A program made the translations under genes and the position numbers. Below the pieces are notes generated by a model that made no database searches, was not told the origin of the DNA, and saw nothing but the letters and a program-made list of their open reading frames with translations. From Bradyrhizobium iriomotense (GTDB lineage Bacteria > Pseudomonadota > Alphaproteobacteria > Rhizobiales > Xanthobacteraceae): a stretch of DNA of 64,000 nucleotides. The stretch spans positions 806,001 to 870,000 of the forward strand of contig NZ_JAFCLP010000001.1 in assembly GCF_018129405.1 (NCBI RefSeq), in the 5' to 3' direction. Shown here piece by piece: positions 35,759 to 44,459 of this stretch. The stretch's first letter is position 1. Every line of letters begins with the position of its first letter.

Positions 35759-35815
35759 AAGCGGCTCCCCTGCGCTTGTTTCGAGACGCAACCAACGCGA
35801 ACGCGACTATCGGAC

Positions 35816-37579
35816 TTACGCGGCGACTTTCGCCAGCCGGCTCATCTCCTGCGTCACCAGCTCACGATAGGGGCCGTGGCCCTGCATCAGGCGGTCGGGC
35901 GCGCCGTCCTCGATGATCCTGCCCGCCTTCAGCACCACCACGCGATCGAAATTGCGTAGCGTCGCCAAGCGATGCGCAATCGCAACCACGGTGCGGCCGC
36001 GCATCAGGCGTGTCAGCGCCTCGCGGATCGCCTCCTCGGACTCGCTGTCGAGCGCGGCCGTGGCCTCGTCGAGCAGCAGGATCGGTGCGTCCTTCAGGAA
36101 GGCGCGCGCGATCGCGATGCGCTGGCGCTGGCCGCCGGACATCTTGACGCCGCGGTCGCCGACCATGGTGTCGAGGCCCTCAGGCAGGCTCTCGACGAAG
36201 TCGCAGCGCGCCGCGATCGCCGCGCGCAGCACCTCGTCGTCGGTCGCGTTGGGGCGGCCATAGCGGATATTCTCGCGAATGGAGCGATGAAACAAGGAAA
36301 TATCCTGCGGTACCACCGAGATCGCCTCGCGCAGGCTCAGCTGGGTCACCTTGGCAATGTCCTGGCCGTCGATGGTCACGCTGCCCTCGTCGACATCGTA
36401 GAAGCGCTGAAGCAGCGTGAACAGCGTCGACTTCCCGCCGCCGGAATGGCCGACCAGACCGACGCGCTGGCCGGGCTGCAGCCGCAAGCTGAAGCGCTCG
36501 AAGATTTTCTCAGCTCCGGGATAGCCGAAGGTGACGTTGTTGAACGCGATCGCGGCGCCGCTCTTGACCAGGGGTTCGGCCTCGGGATGGTCGCGCAATT
36601 CGTGCGGCACGAGAAGCGTCGCAATCGCCTCCGTCAGCCGCGCGACGTGCTGGGTGACGTCGACCAGCGCCACCGCCAGATCTCGCGTCGCGTTGAGGAT
36701 GGAGAGGCCGAGCGTGCAGACCAGCACGACGTCGCCGGTGGTCGCCTCGCCCTGCTGCCAGAGCGTGATGGCCCAGGCCATCAGCGCCACCGTCAGGAGA
36801 ACGGTGACGCCGGCGTGGGTCAGCCGCAACTTCTCCAGATAACGCAGGCTGCGGCCGCGCGCGGTGAGCTCACGATTGACGGTCGCATCGAACCGCTCGT
36901 GCTCATGGCTGATGCCGCAGAAGGCGCGGACCAGCGGCATGTTGCTGATGACGTCGATCATCTCGCCGTCGACGACAGCGGCCTTATCGGCGAAGTCGTC
37001 GTGCAGCGGCTTGCCGGCGGCAGCCAGGTGGAACATGGCGATCACCATGCCGCCGGCGACCACGATCAGGCCGAGCGCCATATAGGGACTGACGGTTCCA
37101 ATGAGCATGATTGCCGCAATTGTGGCAATGCACGGCGGCAGCACATTCCAGACGAACATGTTCTCGACCGTGAACACCGCGTTCGAGGTCGCCGTGATGC
37201 GACTCGTCAGCATGCCCGGCATGCGGTCTGAGAAATAGCTCGGCGCGTGCCCGGTCAGATGGCGAAAGATGTCACGCCTGAGATCGCCGGTGACGCGAAC
37301 GAAGGTGAAGCTCGCTGTCCAGCTCGCGATCCGCCACAGGAAGTTGTCGGCAGCGATCAGTGACATGAGCAGAATGAATGCCAGCCATACGCTGCCGCCA
37401 TGCGAAGTTCCCGCCGACAGGCTGTCGACCAGCGATTTGACGCCGTACTGCGTGCCCACGGAGCAGGCAACGGCCGCCACGACCGCGGTCAGGATCACCA
37501 GATGTGATGTGAGGCGACGCCGGAGATAGCGCAAGACAAAGGCAAATGGCCTGCGCGCGTATCCAGAAAGCTGATCCAT
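35816..37579 (-). CDS. ABC exporter, fused membrane and ATPase domains
   Basis: The 587-residue half-transporter has six membrane helices in the first 320 residues (first: LTSHLVILTAVVAAVACSVG) and a nucleotide-binding domain: Walker A LVGHSGGGKSTLF, Q-loop VVPQDISLFH, signature MSGGQRQRIAIARAF, Walker B ILLLDEATAALD and switch His in AIAHRLATL. All are intact. It resembles lipid/multidrug exporters of the MsbA/McjD type; substrate unknown. It is the first gene of the four-gene group running to 31672, with 57 bases to the glucosidase gene. Confidence 0.9.
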   Translation of the reverse strand: MDQLSGYARRPFAFVLRYLRRRLTSHLVILTAVVAAVACSVGTQYGVKSLVDSLSAGTSHGGSVWLAFILLMSLIAADNFLWRIASWTASFTFVRVTGDLRRDIFRHLTGHAPSYFSDRMPGMLTSRITATSNAVFTVENMFVWNVLPPCIATIAAIMLIGTVSPYMALGLIVVAGGMVIAMFHLAAAGKPLHDDFADKAAVVDGEMIDVISNMPLVRAFCGISHEHERFDATVNRELTARGRSLRYLEKLRLTHAGVTVLLTVALMAWAITLWQQGEATTGDVVLVCTLGLSILNATRDLAVALVDVTQHVARLTEAIATLLVPHELRDHPEAEPLVKSGAAIAFNNVTFGYPGAEKIFERFSLRLQPGQRVGLVGHSGGGKSTLFTLLQRFYDVDEGSVTIDGQDIAKVTQLSLREAISVVPQDISLFHRSIRENIRYGRPNATDDEVLRAAIAARCDFVESLPEGLDTMVGDRGVKMSGGQRQRIAIARAFLKDAPILLLDEATAALDSESEEAIREALTRLMRGRTVVAIAHRLATLRNFDRVVVLKAGRIIEDGAPDRLMQGHGPYRELVTQEMSRLAKVAA

Positions 37580-37758
37580 ATGGCTATCGCCCCGTCGTTA
37601 TTTGTTTTTCGATTTGTACTGATCGACTGAACATCGACCGCTTCGTCCCGGTTCCCGGGCTCAGTGATCACGACATGCGGATGCGGACGATCTGCGAAGA
37701 TGTGATGGCAGCATCGCGACCAACCTCCAACGTGTCGAATATGTAACGTTTGGGGGAA

Positions 37759-37783
37759 GGAACTTCGCAAGTGCGGGAACGTT
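37759..37783 (+). promoter_or_regulatory. Likely EcfG (general stress response) promoter
   Basis: GGAAC (37759-37763), a 16-base spacer, then CGTT (37780-37783) match the alphaproteobacterial EcfG consensus GGAAC-N16/17-CGTT. It lies 72 bases before the glycosyltransferase start. The spacer and -10 overlap a perfect 12-bp palindrome GGGAACGTTCCC (37775-37786), which also puts GGAAC on the minus strand with AGTT 16 bases further, a weaker divergent candidate for the ABC operon. The rest of the gap 37580-37854 shows nothing else. Confidence 0.7.
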
Positions 37784-37854
37784 CCCTTGGCTGGCATTGC
37801 CGGTGCCGTACAGGTGGGGGTTTCAACATTCATGATCGCAGAGGAGATGGCGAG

Positions 37855-38925
37855 ATGCGCATCGCGCAGGTAGCTCCGTTGACGGAGGCTGTTCCACCCA
37901 AGCTGTATGGCGGCACCGAGCGGGTGGTGCATTGGTTGACGGAAGAGTTGGTGGCCCTGGGACATGACGTGACGCTGTTCGCCAGCGGTGACTCACAGAC
38001 ATCTGCGAAGCTCGATGCATTATGGCCGCGGGCGCTTCGTCTCGACGGTTCCGTACGCGACCCCAACGCCCTGCACATGGTGCTCCTGGAGCGCGTGCGG
38101 CAGAAGTGTGACGACGAGGAGTTCGACTTCCTCCACTTCCATCTCGATTACTATCCGTGGTCGCTGTTCCACCGTCAGCCGACACCGTTCGTGACCACGC
38201 TGCACGGCCGGCTCGACCTGCCGGAGCATCAGCCCGTCTTCAACACCTTCACCAAGATGCCTGTCATCTCGATCTCGAACGCGCAGCGGCGGCCGGTGCC
38301 GCAGGCACACTGGGTGACGACGATCCACCACGGCCTGCCGGAGAACCTGCTGACGCCGAAACCGGTGAAACAGGAATATCTCGCCGTGCTCGGCCGCATC
38401 GCGCCGGAGAAGGGCGTCGACCGCGCCATCAAGATCGCGACCCATTGCGGCATCCCGCTGAAGATCGCGGCCAAGGTCGATCGTGCCGACCAGGACTACT
38501 ATGACGAGCTGATCCGTCCCATGATCGAGAAAAATCCGCTGGTGGAGTTCATCGGCGAGATCAGCGATCACGAGAAGTCCGACTTCCTGAGCGGCGCGCT
38601 TGCACTTCTGCTGCCGATCGATTGGCCGGAGCCGTTCGGCCTCGTGATGATCGAGGCCATGGCCTGCGGAACGCCGGTGATCGCCTTCAACCGCGGCTCG
38701 GTGCCTGAAATCATCGACGAGGGGCTGACCGGTTTCGTGGTCGAGGACGTCATCAGCGCCGCCGGCGTCGTCAAGCGGCTCCCGCAACTGAGCCGTGCCG
38801 CGATCCGCAAGCAGTTCGAAACGCGCTTCACCGCACGACGAATGGCGCTGGACTATCTCGCCGCCTATCGCAGCCTGACCGAGGAGCAAGCGCCGCGGAT
38901 CAAGCTGGTCAGCAGCGCGGAGTAG
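37855..38925 (+). CDS. Glycosyltransferase family 4 protein
   Basis: The 356-residue enzyme has the GT-B fold: N-terminal MRIAQVAPLTEAVPPKLYGG TERVV region with the glycine-rich loop, VTLFASGDS, HFHLDYYPW, then the C-terminal nucleotide-sugar domain with LGRIAPEKGVDRAIKIA and the E-x7-E region PEPFGLVMIEAMACGTPVIA. ATG 37855 was preferred over an upstream in-frame ATG because GAGGAGATGG precedes it and the fold starts there. Acceptor unknown. The EcfG-type promoter upstream suggests stress induction, as for osmoprotectant or envelope sugars; that is inference. Confidence 0.88.
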   Translation: MRIAQVAPLTEAVPPKLYGGTERVVHWLTEELVALGHDVTLFASGDSQTSAKLDALWPRALRLDGSVRDPNALHMVLLERVRQKCDDEEFDFLHFHLDYYPWSLFHRQPTPFVTTLHGRLDLPEHQPVFNTFTKMPVISISNAQRRPVPQAHWVTTIHHGLPENLLTPKPVKQEYLAVLGRIAPEKGVDRAIKIATHCGIPLKIAAKVDRADQDYYDELIRPMIEKNPLVEFIGEISDHEKSDFLSGALALLLPIDWPEPFGLVMIEAMACGTPVIAFNRGSVPEIIDEGLTGFVVEDVISAAGVVKRLPQLSRAAIRKQFETRFTARRMALDYLAAYRSLTEEQAPRIKLVSSAE

Positions 38926-38952
38926 CGCTTATACGCCACTGCCAGTCGAAGT

Positions 38953-39095
38953 GCCCTCTCCCCTTGTGGGAGAGGGCTCAAGACCCGAGCGGCGCACTCA
39001 CTTGGGTGAGGGGTTGCCTCCGCATTGAAACTTTCTCCGCGGAGAAGACCCCTCATCCGGCGCTTCGCGCCACCTTCTCCCACAAGGGGAGAAGG
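38953..39095. repeat. Long hairpin repeat, family A copy 3
   Basis: The ends are CCCTCTCCCCTTGTGGGAGAGGG and CCTTCTCCCACAAGGGGAGAAGG; the middle has CACTTGGGTGAGGGGTTG and ACCCCTCATCCGGCGCTTC. It separates the convergent glycosyltransferase and alkylsulfatase-like genes. Confidence 0.85.
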
Positions 39096-39112
39096 AAAGA
39101 AGTAAGCGGTGC

Positions 39113-41041
39113 CTACCCCACCACCGCCCGCTTCGGCTCCACGATCTCGAACATCCTCGGAAACTCGTCCATCAGGCCCATCAGCTCGGCGAGTTTCATC
39201 GGATTGCCCGACAGCTTGACCTTGCCCGCAGCGACCGCCTCCGGAAAACTCGTCAGCTTCGCGATCACCTCATCGAGCGTTGCGCGCGCCAGCGTAAAGC
39301 TGGCATCGGCGCCTTCCGCCTGCACGCCCTCGGTGTAGGTCAGCGCCGAATTCTCCAAATTGAGCACGAAGGTCTCACCGGTGTCGGAAAAGCGCCAGTT
39401 CAGCACGATGTGCTTGCCTTCCGCCTTGGGGCCGTTGAGGCGGATGCCGAGCACGTCCCAGAGCTGCGAGGTGCGCAGCGCGGCCAGCGTCTCGCGTGGC
39501 ATCGGCGGGCGCGGCGGGGTCTTCGGCATGCCCTGGCGCAATTCCTGCGCGCCGAACAGATAGGCGTTGCGCCAGGTCGAGCTCTCGGCGGCATAGCCGA
39601 GCTGCTCCAGCGTATCGGCAAGCAGGTGACGCGCCGCCGCATTGTCCGGCTCGGCGAAGACGAGATGGCCGAGTGCCTGCGCGACGAAGCGGAATTCACC
39701 TTTGTCAAAATCCGCGCGCGCTCGCGCGAGGATGACGTCCGCGCCGCCCATATACTCCACGTATTTCCTGCCCGACGCCACCGGCGGCAGCGGATCGAGA
39801 TTGACCGGGTTGGCGTCGTACCAGCCGAGATATTTCTGGTAGATCGCCTTCACATTGTGGCGGATGTGGCCGTAATAGCCGCGGCCGTGCCAGGCACCTT
39901 CGAGGCTCTTCGGCAGTTGGATCGTCTCGGCGATCTCGGCGGCGTTGAGGCCATGGTTCATCAGCCGAATAGTCTGGTCGTGCGCGAATTTGTAGAGGTC
40001 GCGCTGCTGCCGGATCATGGTATCGATGCGCTCGCCTCCCCACACCGGCCAGTGATGCTGGCCGCACATCGCTTCCGCCCTGCCACCCCACAATTGCAGC
40101 GCCTCGCCCAGATATTTCGACCACGCCAGCGCATCGCGCACATCGGCACCGCGGAACGGCAGCAGGTTATGGAAATTGTGCGTGCAGTTCTCGGCGAGGT
40201 TCAGGACCTTGTAGCGCGGGATGAAGAAGTGCATCTCCGCCGGCGCTTCGCTGTTCGGCGCCATCTGGAATTCGAACTCGACGCCGTCGATCTCGCGCCT
40301 GTCGCCGGTCGCCATGATCAGGTCGGTCGGGCGCAGCAGCGCAACGCCGCCTGCCGCCATCGACTTGCCGAGCCCGTTGTCGACCTGTCCGCGCGCCCCC
40401 TTGGCGAGGAATGGGCCGAACTGATATTGCGCCCGGCGCAGCATCGCGGGTCCTGCGATGATGTTCTCGGAGACCGCATGCTCCATGAACAGGTTCGGCG
40501 CGATGATGGGCACGCTGCCACTGGCAAGCGCATCCTCCTCCAGCACGCCGCGCGCGCCGCCCCAGTGATCGGTGTGGGTGTGCGTGAAGATGACGGCCGC
40601 GACCGGCTTCAGGCCCCGGTGCCTGAAGTAGAGATCGAGCGCGGCGCGCGCGCCTTCGATCGAGGTCAGGGTGTCCACGACGATGACGCCGCTGTCGCCC
40701 TCGATCAGCGTCATGTTGGCGATGTCGAGCCCGCGCACCTGGTAGACGCCGGGCACCACCTCGAACAGCCCATGATGCATGTTGAGCCGCGCCTGTCGCC
40801 ACAGGCTGGGATTGACCGTGGGCGGCGCCGCTTCATCCGACAGGAACGCGTAAGGCTTCAAGCTCCAGACCGTCCTGCCTTGCGGGCTGGTGATCTCTGC
40901 GTCTTCGATCGTGCCGAGGAAGCCGCGCGCGGCATCGTCGAAATCCCGCGTGTCGGAAAACGGCAGCGCATTCAGCGTGGCGTCATGCTGCGCGACGACG
41001 GACGGCGTTGCGTCCTTGGGCTCGTTCGAAATCTCGGTCAT
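39113..41041 (-). CDS. Alkyl/aryl-sulfatase of the metallo-beta-lactamase fold (SdsA1-like)
   Basis: The 642-residue protein has the SdsA1 arrangement: a metallo-beta-lactamase domain with the zinc motif FTHTHTDHWGGARGV (about residues 152-166) and further metal ligands in ENCTHNFHNLLP and GQHHWPVWGG, a dimerisation segment, and a C-terminal SCP2-like lipid-binding domain (NLENSALTYTEGV to KLSGNPMKLAELMGLMDEFP). Family members split alkyl sulfates such as dodecyl sulfate. SdsA1 is secreted, but no signal peptide is seen here, so the enzyme may be cytoplasmic. Release of sulfate would fit the sulfur-related genes at 46-52 kb, though no operon links them. Confidence 0.88.
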   Translation of the reverse strand: MTEISNEPKDATPSVVAQHDATLNALPFSDTRDFDDAARGFLGTIEDAEITSPQGRTVWSLKPYAFLSDEAAPPTVNPSLWRQARLNMHHGLFEVVPGVYQVRGLDIANMTLIEGDSGVIVVDTLTSIEGARAALDLYFRHRGLKPVAAVIFTHTHTDHWGGARGVLEEDALASGSVPIIAPNLFMEHAVSENIIAGPAMLRRAQYQFGPFLAKGARGQVDNGLGKSMAAGGVALLRPTDLIMATGDRREIDGVEFEFQMAPNSEAPAEMHFFIPRYKVLNLAENCTHNFHNLLPFRGADVRDALAWSKYLGEALQLWGGRAEAMCGQHHWPVWGGERIDTMIRQQRDLYKFAHDQTIRLMNHGLNAAEIAETIQLPKSLEGAWHGRGYYGHIRHNVKAIYQKYLGWYDANPVNLDPLPPVASGRKYVEYMGGADVILARARADFDKGEFRFVAQALGHLVFAEPDNAAARHLLADTLEQLGYAAESSTWRNAYLFGAQELRQGMPKTPPRPPMPRETLAALRTSQLWDVLGIRLNGPKAEGKHIVLNWRFSDTGETFVLNLENSALTYTEGVQAEGADASFTLARATLDEVIAKLTSFPEAVAAGKVKLSGNPMKLAELMGLMDEFPRMFEIVEPKRAVVG

Positions 41042-41130
41042 CGGCTGGCTCCTTCCCTGCTCTGGTTGGAACCATCTAAGCCCATCTCACTGCCGATTGC
41101 CATTGCGGGCGTCGTGCAGCTAGCGTGACG

Positions 41131-43164
41131 CTACATCCCCAGCAGCCGCGGCAGCCACAACGACAGGCCCGGCCAATAGGTCACCACCACGAGGAACGCC
41201 AGCATCGTCAGCAGCCACGGCCACACTGCGACCGTGAGCTCGGTGATTCCCATCTTGGCGATGCCCGAGGCGACATAGAGGTTGAGGCCGACGGGCGGAT
41301 GGCACAGCCCGACCTCCATGTTGACCGTCATCAGGATGCCGAAATGGATGGGGTCGATGCCAAGCTTGATCGCGACCGGAAACAGGATCGGCGCCATGAT
41401 CAGGATGATCGAGGATGGCTCCATCACGTTGCCGGCCAGCAGCAGCAGCAGGTTGACGACCAGCAGGAAGCCGATCCACCCCAGGCCCTGGTCGATCATC
41501 CATTGCGCCAGCGCCTGCGGCACGTTCTCGTAGGTCATCAGGAACGAGAACAGCACGGCGTTGGTGATGATGTAGAGCAGCATCGCGGAAAGATTCGCCG
41601 ATGACAGCAGCACCCGCGGCACGTCGCGCAGCCGCAAATCCTTGTAGATGAACACCGCGACGATGAAGGCGTAGACCGCGCTGACGGCGGCGGCCTCGGT
41701 CGGCGTGAACAGGCCGCTGTAGATGCCGCCGATCACGATCACGATCAGCAGGATTCCCCAGATCGACTTGCGGAACGCATCCAGACGCTCCATGAAGGTT
41801 GCCTTCGGCATCCTCGGATAGTCGTTGCGCCAGGCGCGATAGAACGTCGTCGCGCCGAGCAGCGTGGCCAGCACAAGCCCCGGCACGATGCCGGCGATGA
41901 ACAGCTTGCCGACCGAGCTGTTGGTCGAGACGGCGTAGAGCACCATCGGAATCGACGGCGGAATGAGAATGCCGAGCGAGCCCGACGTCGTGATCACGCC
42001 CGCACCGAACCGCCGCGGGAATCCCTGCGCGATCATGGCGGGCAGGATTACCGAGCCGATCGCCACCACGGTGGCGGGCGAGGAGCCGGAAATCGCGGCG
42101 AACAGCGCGCAGGCGACCACGCCCGACAAGGCCAGACCGCCGTACCAGTGGCCGACCAGCGCGGTCGCGAACGTGATCATCCGGCGCGCCACGCCGCCAT
42201 GGGTCAGGAAGTTGCCGGCCAGAATGAAGAACGGGATCGCCATGATCTCGAAATTCTCGATGCCGGTGAACAGCTTCAGCGCCACCGATTCCGTTCGCAC
42301 GTCGGTCAGCGTGAACATGAAGCTGAGCACGGTCAGACCCAGCGCGATCGAGATCGGCATGCCTGTGAGCATCAACGAGAGCAGGAGGGCGAACACGATG
42401 GCGACGCGCACACCTTGCGGCAGCGTGATGACGTGGCCCGCATGAGCGAAACACACGGCGACGATCAGGACCGGCAGCAGCATCAGGATCCAGCCGAGTG
42501 GGCTGCGCTCGTCCCGGACGACCTGGCTGTGCGTGACCGGCGCCGGATGAACCGGATCCGGCTCGACGCCTTCGACACCCGCCATGTCGTGATGCGGCAG
42601 CTCACCGGTGCGGTAGAACGACCATGCGACCTGGAGGAAGCGGAAGCACATCAATCCGGAGCCGAGCGGGATGGTGAGATACACCATCCACATCGGCGCT
42701 TCGAGGTCGTTGGACTGCTGGCCGGTCTGCCACATCTGGTTGACGAACGCGCCGCCGAAATAGGCGACGATCGCGGTAAACAGCGCGCCGCACAGCAGGC
42801 CGAAGGTGATGACGCGGCGGCGCGAGCCGCCGGGAAGGATGTTCACGAGCACGTCGACGCCGACATGGATGCCGGTGCGCACGCCATAAGCCGCACCGAA
42901 CTTCGCCATCCAGATGAACATGTAGATGCAGAGCTCTTGCGCCCAGGACAGGTCGAGGGCGGCAAGCCAGACGAACGTCGCGCGCGCGGGCACGGCAATG
43001 AAGCTCAGGCTGCGGGCCTCCGCCCATTTGGCGATGTCGATCGACAGCCCGGCGCCGTAGCGGTGCAGCACGGCGACGAAGATGAGCGACGTTGCGGCCG
43101 CGATCATCGTCGCGATCAGCCACTCCTCGAGATGATCGAGAAAACGATTCAGCACGCGCAGCAA
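41131..43164 (-). CDS. TRAP transporter, fused small (DctQ) and large (DctM) membrane subunits
   Basis: The 677-residue protein joins a DctQ-type domain (about 1-190; FIWMAKFGAAYGVRTGIHVG) to a DctM-type domain (about 240-677) through a His/Pro-rich linker. DctM motifs are MTGMPISIALGL, IPFFILAGNFLTHGG, ISGSSPATVVAIGS, GSLGILIPPSIPMVLYAV and GLCHPPVGLNLYV. It imports an organic acid with sodium or proton symport together with the binding protein at 43262. A 97-base gap with a strong hairpin separates the two genes. Fused QM proteins are known but less common than separate subunits. Confidence 0.9.
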   Translation of the reverse strand: MLRVLNRFLDHLEEWLIATMIAAATSLIFVAVLHRYGAGLSIDIAKWAEARSLSFIAVPARATFVWLAALDLSWAQELCIYMFIWMAKFGAAYGVRTGIHVGVDVLVNILPGGSRRRVITFGLLCGALFTAIVAYFGGAFVNQMWQTGQQSNDLEAPMWMVYLTIPLGSGLMCFRFLQVAWSFYRTGELPHHDMAGVEGVEPDPVHPAPVTHSQVVRDERSPLGWILMLLPVLIVAVCFAHAGHVITLPQGVRVAIVFALLLSLMLTGMPISIALGLTVLSFMFTLTDVRTESVALKLFTGIENFEIMAIPFFILAGNFLTHGGVARRMITFATALVGHWYGGLALSGVVACALFAAISGSSPATVVAIGSVILPAMIAQGFPRRFGAGVITTSGSLGILIPPSIPMVLYAVSTNSSVGKLFIAGIVPGLVLATLLGATTFYRAWRNDYPRMPKATFMERLDAFRKSIWGILLIVIVIGGIYSGLFTPTEAAAVSAVYAFIVAVFIYKDLRLRDVPRVLLSSANLSAMLLYIITNAVLFSFLMTYENVPQALAQWMIDQGLGWIGFLLVVNLLLLLAGNVMEPSSIILIMAPILFPVAIKLGIDPIHFGILMTVNMEVGLCHPPVGLNLYVASGIAKMGITELTVAVWPWLLTMLAFLVVVTYWPGLSLWLPRLLGM

Positions 43165-43202
43165 CTTCAGCCCCCCAGAATTAGCCTGTCTTTCAAGAGC
43201 GA

Positions 43203-43234
43203 AACGGTCGGGAGCGCGATCACTCCCGACCGTT
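43203..43234 (-). terminator. Intercistronic hairpin between TRAP binding protein and permease genes
   Basis: A perfect 12-bp stem AACGGTCGGGAG / CTCCCGACCGTT with an 8-base loop lies 27 bases past the binding-protein stop. No T-run follows on the minus strand, so it looks more like a partial terminator or 3' stabiliser that leaves the binding protein more abundant than the permease. Confidence 0.65.
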
Positions 43235-43261
43235 CATGTTGTTCTTGTTCGAACGCGACCG

Positions 43262-44263
43262 TCAGTTCATCTTGACGTCGAGTTCCTTGGCGATTAGGTC
43301 GAGCACTTCCTGCCCGACCCGGCCCTTGGCCCATTTATACGTCGGCTGCATCGCTTCCTGCCACGCATTGCGGTCGGCGTCGGTCAGGTAATGCAGATTG
43401 GTCTTGCCCATCTTCTTGATCTCGGCCAGCGCGTCCTCGTTCTCCTGATGCGCGATGTGGTTCGTGTAGTCGGTCGCCTCGTTCATCGCCTTCTCGAGCT
43501 GGGTGCGGATATCAGGCGGCAGGCCGGACCAGAATTTCGAGTTGACGATGACCGCGTATTGCAGATGCGCGTGATAGGACACGGTGATGTCCTTCTGCAC
43601 CTCGTAGAACTTCTGCGTCAGATAGTTGGACGCGGTGTTCTCGCAGCCGTCGACCACACCGGTCTGCAAGGCCTGGTAGACCTCGGAGAACGCCATGATC
43701 TGAGGGATCGAGCCCATGATGCGGAGATATTGGTCGGCGACCTTCGATCCGGAGATGCGGAACTTCAGACCCTGGAAATCGGTCGGCTTCAGCAAGGGAC
43801 GGTTGGCGGAGAGCATGTGGAAGCCGTTGTCCCAATAGGCGAGCCCGGTGATGCCCTTGGCCTCCAGCTTCTGGAACAGCCACTTGCCGACCGTCCCCTT
43901 CATCGCACTGGAATAGGTCGCATCGTCCTTGAACAGCCAGGGCAGGTCGAGCGCCTCGAATTCCTTGATGCCGAGCGGCGCGAATTTCGCGGTCGAGGGC
44001 GCGAGCATATGCACCGAGCCGAGCTGGAGCGCCTCGATCTCTTCCTTGTCCTTGTAGAGCGTGGAGTTGGGGTAGACCTCGACCTTGACCTTGCCGTCGG
44101 TGTACTTCTCGGCAAGCTCCTTGAACTTCAGTGCGCCCTTCCCCTTCGGCGTGTCGTTGGCGACGACGTGGCTGAACTTGATGACGATAGGGCTCTGGGC
44201 CTGGCCGATCGCGGGCACCATGAGAATGGCCGCGGCGGCAACCGCAAGGAGCAGCTTGCGCAT
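43262..44263 (-). CDS. TRAP transporter substrate-binding protein, DctP family
   Basis: The 333-residue periplasmic protein has a signal peptide (MRKLLLAVAAAAILMVPAIG QAQ). DctP features follow: IKFSHVVANDTPKGKGALKF at the N-terminus, LAPSTAKFAPLGIKEFEALD, FRISGSKVADQYLRIMGSIP with the carboxylate-binding Arg, and VVDGCENTASNYLTQKFYEV. ATG 44263 with GGGAGG upstream was chosen; the open frame extends 27 codons further without a good site. Ligand is probably a C4-dicarboxylate or similar organic acid. Confidence 0.92.
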   Translation of the reverse strand: MRKLLLAVAAAAILMVPAIGQAQSPIVIKFSHVVANDTPKGKGALKFKELAEKYTDGKVKVEVYPNSTLYKDKEEIEALQLGSVHMLAPSTAKFAPLGIKEFEALDLPWLFKDDATYSSAMKGTVGKWLFQKLEAKGITGLAYWDNGFHMLSANRPLLKPTDFQGLKFRISGSKVADQYLRIMGSIPQIMAFSEVYQALQTGVVDGCENTASNYLTQKFYEVQKDITVSYHAHLQYAVIVNSKFWSGLPPDIRTQLEKAMNEATDYTNHIAHQENEDALAEIKKMGKTNLHYLTDADRNAWQEAMQPTYKWAKGRVGQEVLDLIAKELDVKMN

Positions 44264-44459
44264 GAAGAACCTCCCAACAACCTCTAAAACCGGGTCTTTT
44301 TGTTTTACGTGGTCAGTAGTGGCAGCAAACCGCCAGCCGAACAACTAGACCTAAGCCCAATTTTCCGCAGCCAAGCTATCTTGACGAGAGCTGCATGCGC
44401 AACCCGGCCCCGCTCCGCTGCAACGAAGCGAGCGCTTTTGCCGCATTGCGGCAACGCCG

